64,000 nt of DNA, from contig JBCBQC010000005.1 of NCBI GenBank assembly GCA_039820405.1, forward strand, positions 62,001 to 126,000, given 5' to 3'. This stretch comes from CALLVY01 sp937899855. Its GTDB lineage: Bacteria; Bacteroidota; Bacteroidia; Chitinophagales; Saprospiraceae. Under the pieces are notes generated by a model. It saw only the letters and a program-made list of their open reading frames with translations, did not search any database and was not told where the DNA came from. The translations under genes were made by a program, and so were the position numbers. Positions 60,167 to 64,000 of this stretch are shown here, piece by piece (within the stretch, counting starts at the first letter, position 1; each line of letters starts with the position of its first letter).

Positions 60167-61372
60167 TCAACGCGGGAAAGCCACCGCCACCGTCGCCACC
60201 GCATTTTCCATCCGCAAGCGCCCGCCCGCCGTATTGGCCAGGATGGCATCAAAACGCACCCTTAACAAACGCGTGGCCTCCCCATTTTCATTGTCCAAAT
60301 AGTCGGCCGACTCCAGAATCTCAAACTGACCTTGATCGGGCGTCACCAGGCCCTCGGTGGTGTACAAAACCCCATCGGGATTGGTGTAGCGGAGGATGAC
60401 CGTACCCAGCTGGAGGGTATCTACGATGGGGGTGACCTCCACGGTATCGACGCTGGTGATGGAGTAATCAAAGTTGGCATTGCACAAGATTATGGTACTG
60501 CCCGGACCCGAACCCGAGACGCGGCCCGAAAAGTCAGCCATACTGACACAACCCGTAGCATCCACCACCTCCACACGAGAGAGGAGAGTATCCTCAATGG
60601 TGACGAAAGCACAGGAATCCACCAGAATCGAATCCACATTGGACCAAGTAAAACTAAAGGGCGGTATACCGGAGGGGTCCGCGCAGACCAAGACCTTAGT
60701 AGAATCCGTGAGGTCGTAATTGAGCCTTACCGTACACTCCAATCCTCCCCCACCCGAATCCAATAGAATGACTTGCGTCTTGACCTCGTTACAACCGGTG
60801 GGAAGGTTGATGGCATTGTTGATGGCCAGGCTCACGATGGGAGGATTGTCCAGAAAACTGACGGGGTAAAAATAGGGACTGGGAATGGGCTCGTTGGAAA
60901 TCTGGCCGTCGCCAAAATCCCAGCGATAGCTCAGCGGAACGGTAGCACTGGATAAGTTTTCAAAGCTCACTTCAAAACCGGCTAGACTGGTATCCACCGT
61001 TTGATCAACGGAGTCGCGGTGAAAGTCGCGCTGGGAGAGGGCCAGTAAGCGGTCGATATCGAGTGGCAGGGGCCCCAACCCCGCTTCCACATTACGAATT
61101 TCGATTTCCAATTGCTCGGCACAATCCTCGCTACAGTCACTGGTTTTTTCCCAGCGCCCCACGAAGGACAGCACGTCCAGCTCGTCGTTACGAAATTCTG
61201 TAAACAGGTAGTAATCTGCCACCCCCGCTTCCAACTGGAAGGGACGGCCATCGAGCGTGGCTTCCACCGCAAACACCGGGTTTTCCTCCAGCGGCGGCGG
61301 CAACTCCGTCCGTCGACAAGCCACCACTAGCAGGAGAACGGCCAGTAGGTACGTCAGTTTATAAATGGACAT
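60167..61372 (-). CDS. PKD-domain lipoprotein in the ECF sigma operon
   Basis: A 401-residue protein starting MSIYKLTYLLAVLLLVVAC, with lipobox Cys19. An Ig-like region holds a PKD motif (YRWDFGDGQIS, about 160). Further beta modules with cysteines (LECTVRLNYDLTDSTKVLVC) extend to the C-terminus. It has no T9SS sorting domain and is anchored by its lipid. It is the last gene of a three-gene operon behind a sigma factor and the membrane-spanning anti-sigma candidate, 16 bases downstream of the latter. It may be part of the sensor or its output. Confidence 0.8.
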   Translation of the reverse strand: MSIYKLTYLLAVLLLVVACRRTELPPPLEENPVFAVEATLDGRPFQLEAGVADYYLFTEFRNDELDVLSFVGRWEKTSDCSEDCAEQLEIEIRNVEAGLGPLPLDIDRLLALSQRDFHRDSVDQTVDTSLAGFEVSFENLSSATVPLSYRWDFGDGQISNEPIPSPYFYPVSFLDNPPIVSLAINNAINLPTGCNEVKTQVILLDSGGGGLECTVRLNYDLTDSTKVLVCADPSGIPPFSFTWSNVDSILVDSCAFVTIEDTLLSRVEVVDATGCVSMADFSGRVSGSGPGSTIILCNANFDYSITSVDTVEVTPIVDTLQLGTVILRYTNPDGVLYTTEGLVTPDQGQFEILESADYLDNENGEATRLLRVRFDAILANTAGGRLRMENAVATVAVAFPR

Positions 61373-61388
61373 AGATCAGTAATTAGAC

Positions 61389-62777
61389 TCATTTTGCAAA
61401 AGGATAAAAGCTCAGTCCCAAACGGAACTGTAGCGGACCCGACTCTCGTAGGATCAATTGGGGATTCTCCCGATCGACCACGAGCTGTGGGACGCGGTAG
61501 CGGGCTTGTAGCGCCAGGCTCCAGTGGCGACTCAGGTGGTAGCGGTAAGCCAGCAAAGCGCCGACACGCCAAGTCCGAAACGCGCTGGCATCCAACCAAC
61601 CACTCTCCAGCACCCGACTTTCGACCCTCGGGCTTTGGGGGTCACTGCCCCCGCGTTCCCAAGGCAGCAGAAAGGTCCGCTCGCGCAGGTCACCGCGCGC
61701 ACCCAGCAGGTAGGTCAAACTCAGCCCCGCCTCGATCGTCTGCCGACCGTTCCTAAGTTGTAGGGCAATCGGCAAATCCAAATAATGCAGCGATTGGGGA
61801 CGCAGCTCAAAGGTCTTTTCCGCCAAGCCAAAAGTGTAGCGCCGTTGCGCCACCGAACCAGCGGTTCCAAACTGGCCGCGGCGCCCTTCGTAGAGCAGAT
61901 CGGCCCGTACCGACCAGCGGGGCAGCCAGCGGTAGCGGAGCCCCAGGCCAGCGCCACCACCCAGCCACCACTGATCGTCCGTGGCGGCGGGATAGGCATC
62001 GCCAAAGACCTCCAACGCGAAGGTCCATTTGGCCAGGCGGGAGGGCGGATCAGAGTCGATTTCGCGATCCAAAGATTCCGGTTCTTCCGTCGCCCGTACG
62101 CCCAGCATCAAGGGAGCCAGACGGTCCAACTCGGTCCGTTCCACTGTTTCGGGCAGCGGAATCGCCGCTTGGTCTTTGCTACGGGGGCGATCCACGGACG
62201 TCGCTGGTGCCGGGGGGCGAGCAGCTTGCGGCGGCGTGGGTGCGGTAAGCACCTCCGGCGAGGCGGGAGAAATGCGCCCGGGATCGGCATCCGCCGGAGC
62301 GGAGGCCGGGGGCTTGGCGGCGATCGGACTGCGATTTGGTTGGGAGGCATTGGGAGTTGCTACCTCGGGTTGGGCATCAGCCACCCCTGGGTCCAGAGCA
62401 TTTGGGGGGCGGGATGGGAGTAGTGGGGCGGATTCGGCACCATCCCCAGCCGAATTGGAAGGACTGGAAGGGGTGGCGGTAGGGGCGATGCTAGAGGCCG
62501 GAGCCGTGACTGTAGCATTGGGTTCGTTGCTGGGGGTGGGGGCGGTAGCGTTGGTGATGGGCGGGTTGGTGGGGACGGGCCAGAGGGTCCACAGGGCCAG
62601 CCCTCCCAGGAGTAGGCTCCCCAGCCCAAAGAGCCAGTACCAGGCGAAGAAACGACGGCGCTGCCGCCGGTCCCGATCGATCAATTCCTCGGCTTGCTGC
62701 CAGTAGGCTTCGTCGAATTCGGGAAGGTCGCGGCCTTCGAGTTTATCCCGGAAAAAGCGGTCCAGTTTGTTGCTCAT
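61389..62777 (-). CDS. candidate dual-membrane-spanning anti-sigma factor with outer-membrane beta-barrel
   Basis: 462 residues. The N-terminus (MSNKLDRFFRDKLEGRDLPEFDEAYWQQAEELI) is cytoplasmic and acidic, like anti-sigma heads. A single transmembrane helix (about 44-66) follows, then about 175 residues of proline/alanine/threonine-rich linker. A C-terminal beta-barrel domain of about 215 residues (WTFALEVFGDAYPAA, LRYRWLPRWSVRADLLYEG, LSLALQARYRVPQL-like strands, ending LGLSFYPFAK) completes it. One chain thus could link the inner to the outer membrane, as in the Dma anti-sigma factors of Bacteroides. It starts 2 bases after the ECF sigma gene. I placed the start at MSNKLDR; a longer start overlaps the sigma gene. 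Confidence 0.8.
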   Translation of the reverse strand: MSNKLDRFFRDKLEGRDLPEFDEAYWQQAEELIDRDRRQRRRFFAWYWLFGLGSLLLGGLALWTLWPVPTNPPITNATAPTPSNEPNATVTAPASSIAPTATPSSPSNSAGDGAESAPLLPSRPPNALDPGVADAQPEVATPNASQPNRSPIAAKPPASAPADADPGRISPASPEVLTAPTPPQAARPPAPATSVDRPRSKDQAAIPLPETVERTELDRLAPLMLGVRATEEPESLDREIDSDPPSRLAKWTFALEVFGDAYPAATDDQWWLGGGAGLGLRYRWLPRWSVRADLLYEGRRGQFGTAGSVAQRRYTFGLAEKTFELRPQSLHYLDLPIALQLRNGRQTIEAGLSLTYLLGARGDLRERTFLLPWERGGSDPQSPRVESRVLESGWLDASAFRTWRVGALLAYRYHLSRHWSLALQARYRVPQLVVDRENPQLILRESGPLQFRLGLSFYPFAK

Positions 62778-62779
62778 AC

Positions 62780-63346
62780 TCAGATCACTTTGGTCGTATT
62801 TATCAATTCGCGCATCATTTCTTGTAACTTTTTGCGGGCAAAAGACAGGTGCCATTTTGAGGTACCCGTGCTGATGTCCAGCATCTCTCCAATTTCCATG
62901 TGGCTGTAGCCATCGATGGCAAAAAGGTTAAAAACTTTTTGGCTCACGGGGGGAAGTTGACGGATCAGGGCCTCCAATTGATCGGCATCGAATTGCTGAT
63001 CGGCCTTGTTAAAGTCGAGTTGGTCGTGTTCGGGGTCGGGTTGGGTACTGAAGTCTTTGTACTCGATCAGTTCGCGCACTTTGCGATCGCGGCGGAACTC
63101 GTCGATGATCGCGTTGATCATGATGCGCCGAATCCAAGCTTCAAAGGGAACGGTAGATTCGTATTTGGCCAGTCCCTTGAGGATTTTTAGAAACCCCAAG
63201 TTGAGAACGGCCACCGCATCGTCGCGATTGTTTTTGTAACGCATACACACGCCAATCAGCACCGGAAAACAGGACCGGTAGAGTTGGTACTCGGCCCGAC
63301 GATCCCCGCGGATACAATCTCGAAGCAGTTGGCGGTTGACGTTCAT
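62780..63346 (-). CDS. ECF-type sigma-70 family factor
   Basis: A 188-residue ECF sigma factor. Region 2 is ELYRSCFPVLIGVCMRYKNNRDDAVAVLNLGFLKILKGLAKYE-like (about 18-60), with FEAWIRRIMINAIIDEFRRDRK (about 70-91). Region 4 helix-turn-helix is LPPVSQKVFNLFAIDGYSHMEIGEMLDISTGTSKWHLSFARKKLQ (about 133-178). It heads the operon with the dual-membrane protein and the lipoprotein. Its activity is probably held by that protein until an envelope signal arrives. It is distinct from the larger sigma factor at 40229. Confidence 0.92.
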   Translation of the reverse strand: MNVNRQLLRDCIRGDRRAEYQLYRSCFPVLIGVCMRYKNNRDDAVAVLNLGFLKILKGLAKYESTVPFEAWIRRIMINAIIDEFRRDRKVRELIEYKDFSTQPDPEHDQLDFNKADQQFDADQLEALIRQLPPVSQKVFNLFAIDGYSHMEIGEMLDISTGTSKWHLSFARKKLQEMMRELINTTKVI

Positions 63347-63390
63347 AAATCCCTTTACGGGTTGATCTACCTTGGTGTTCTCCTAAAAGT

Positions 63391-63436
63391 AGCGGAAAGT
63401 GGGAAAAATACTAGATTTTATTCCCAACTTTCCGCT
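63391..63436 (-). terminator. terminator of the truncated T9SS cargo gene
   Basis: Stem AGCGGAAAGT/ACTTTCCGCT extended by GGGAA/TTCCC pairing, located 43 bases after the stop at 63479. On the minus strand it is followed by a T-rich stretch. Confidence 0.6.
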
Positions 63437-63478
63437 TTCCTTCTACGCTATAAAACTATCTAGGAGTTAAAATTTCAT

Positions 63479-64000
63479 TTATTGCTTGAGCAATTTACCC
63501 ACCACGGCCCGTTGGCCATCGTTGAGTTCGAAGAGGTAGAGCCCCGCGGGTAAATCGGCCACCGATATTTCGATCCGACCGCCCCGAGCGTCACCACTCC
63601 AGGTCCGCTGCAACTGACCGGCCAGGCCGTGAATCCGCAGCTCCAAGGCATTGCCCCAGCTGTTGTCCAGCTCCAGGAACCACTGGTCCGTAGCCGGATT
63701 GGGGAAGGCCTTCCAAGTGTTGTCGGGCGCTACGGTAAAGGTACCCGTACTGATGTCGCCATTTTCCACCTCAAAGTCGCGACCCTCCACCAGCGGACCG
63801 TCGGCCGTCAGGCTTACCCAGTAGTGAGCGTGCTCGTGACCGGGCCATTCTACCATCACCTGGTAGTTTCCGAAGGGCAGGTGGCCAAAGTCGTAGTTGC
63901 CATCCGCATCCGAATGGACGTAGGCGATGATGTTGCCAAATTCGTCAAAGAGCAGGATCGTGATGCCCGGAATGCCCGTTCCATCCTCGTGGTGGATGTT
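63479..64000 (-). CDS. secreted protein with SdrD-B-like module and T9SS sorting domain, N-terminus outside window
   Basis: The frame is open from the right edge to the stop at 63479 (173 residues seen). The visible part starts in a beta module of carboxypeptidase-regulatory/SdrD-B type (GIPGITILLFDEFGNIIAYVHSDADGNYDFGHLPFGNYQVMVEWPG). It ends with a type A T9SS sorting domain (WKAFPNPATDQWFLELDNSWG, LELRIHGLAGQLQRTW, LPAGLYLFELNDGQRAVVGKLL). It is therefore the C-terminus of a secreted or surface protein whose main domains lie beyond 64000. Confidence 0.88.
   Translation of the reverse strand, partial: NIHHEDGTGIPGITILLFDEFGNIIAYVHSDADGNYDFGHLPFGNYQVMVEWPGHEHAHYWVSLTADGPLVEGRDFEVENGDISTGTFTVAPDNTWKAFPNPATDQWFLELDNSWGNALELRIHGLAGQLQRTWSGDARGGRIEISVADLPAGLYLFELNDGQRAVVGKLLKQ

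Overview
The window is chromosomal DNA of a GC-rich Bacteroidota, most likely a marine member of the Saprospiria (Lewinella-like). The evidence is many secreted proteins with type IX secretion (T9SS) C-terminal signals, a PorP/SprF protein next to a giant PKD protein, BspA-type repeats, choice-of-anchor B proteins, and promoters of the Bacteroidota TTG-N18/19-TAnnTTTG type. Coding is dense, with short operons on both strands. No CRISPR array, prophage or rRNA operon was seen.

Layout. 1-1.5 kb: a pyruvate-kinase family gene cut by the window edge, and a tRNA-Val(GAC). 2.1-4.5 kb: a compact microviridin-type graspetide cluster with two tiny precursor genes (2095-2232 and 2295-2450), an intercistronic hairpin, and the overlapping ATP-grasp ligases MdnB/MvdC and MdnC/MvdD. 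4.9-11.4 kb: PorP/SprF plus a 1752-residue PKD protein with a type B T9SS signal. 11.4-22.4 kb: a VIT/VWA/TonB_C protein, two very small genes, an M16 zinc protease, a tandem pair of PlsC-like acyltransferases with a consensus promoter, MiaA with an extra C-terminal region, ArsC and a hotdog thioesterase. 22.5-28.9 kb: a tandem duplication of choice-of-anchor B secreted proteins, then arginine decarboxylase, whose stop codon holds a MITE insertion.

29-36.5 kb: a small DNA-binding-like protein, TrmN6, and a minus-strand group comprising a TonB-dependent receptor, a secreted OB-fold/phospholipase-D-type protein and, just upstream, a secreted lamin-tail protein. Together these look like extracellular phosphodiester processing and uptake. 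36.7-39.4 kb: two secreted unknowns, a PIF1/RecD-like helicase and a small membrane protein. 39.4-46.7 kb: a sigma factor with a membrane TPR partner, divergent from a secreted subtilase and a CHAT-TPR lipoprotein; a second MITE copy lies in the divergent gap. 46.7-56.5 kb: a GT39-like membrane protein, a bacterial lysyl oxidase with dockerin-like and T9SS modules, WbqC, a dynamin-like GTPase, and a GH113-like lipoprotein overlapping an SDR oxidoreductase. 56.5-64 kb: a BspA-repeat adhesin, then an operon of ECF sigma factor, an inner-membrane-to-outer-membrane spanning anti-sigma candidate and a PKD lipoprotein, and finally a truncated T9SS cargo gene.

The most notable items are the microviridin-type cluster with unusual core sequences, the lysyl oxidase that keeps both cofactor residues, the sigma/TPR/subtilase/CHAT module, the dual-membrane anti-sigma candidate, and the TA-flanked MITE family.
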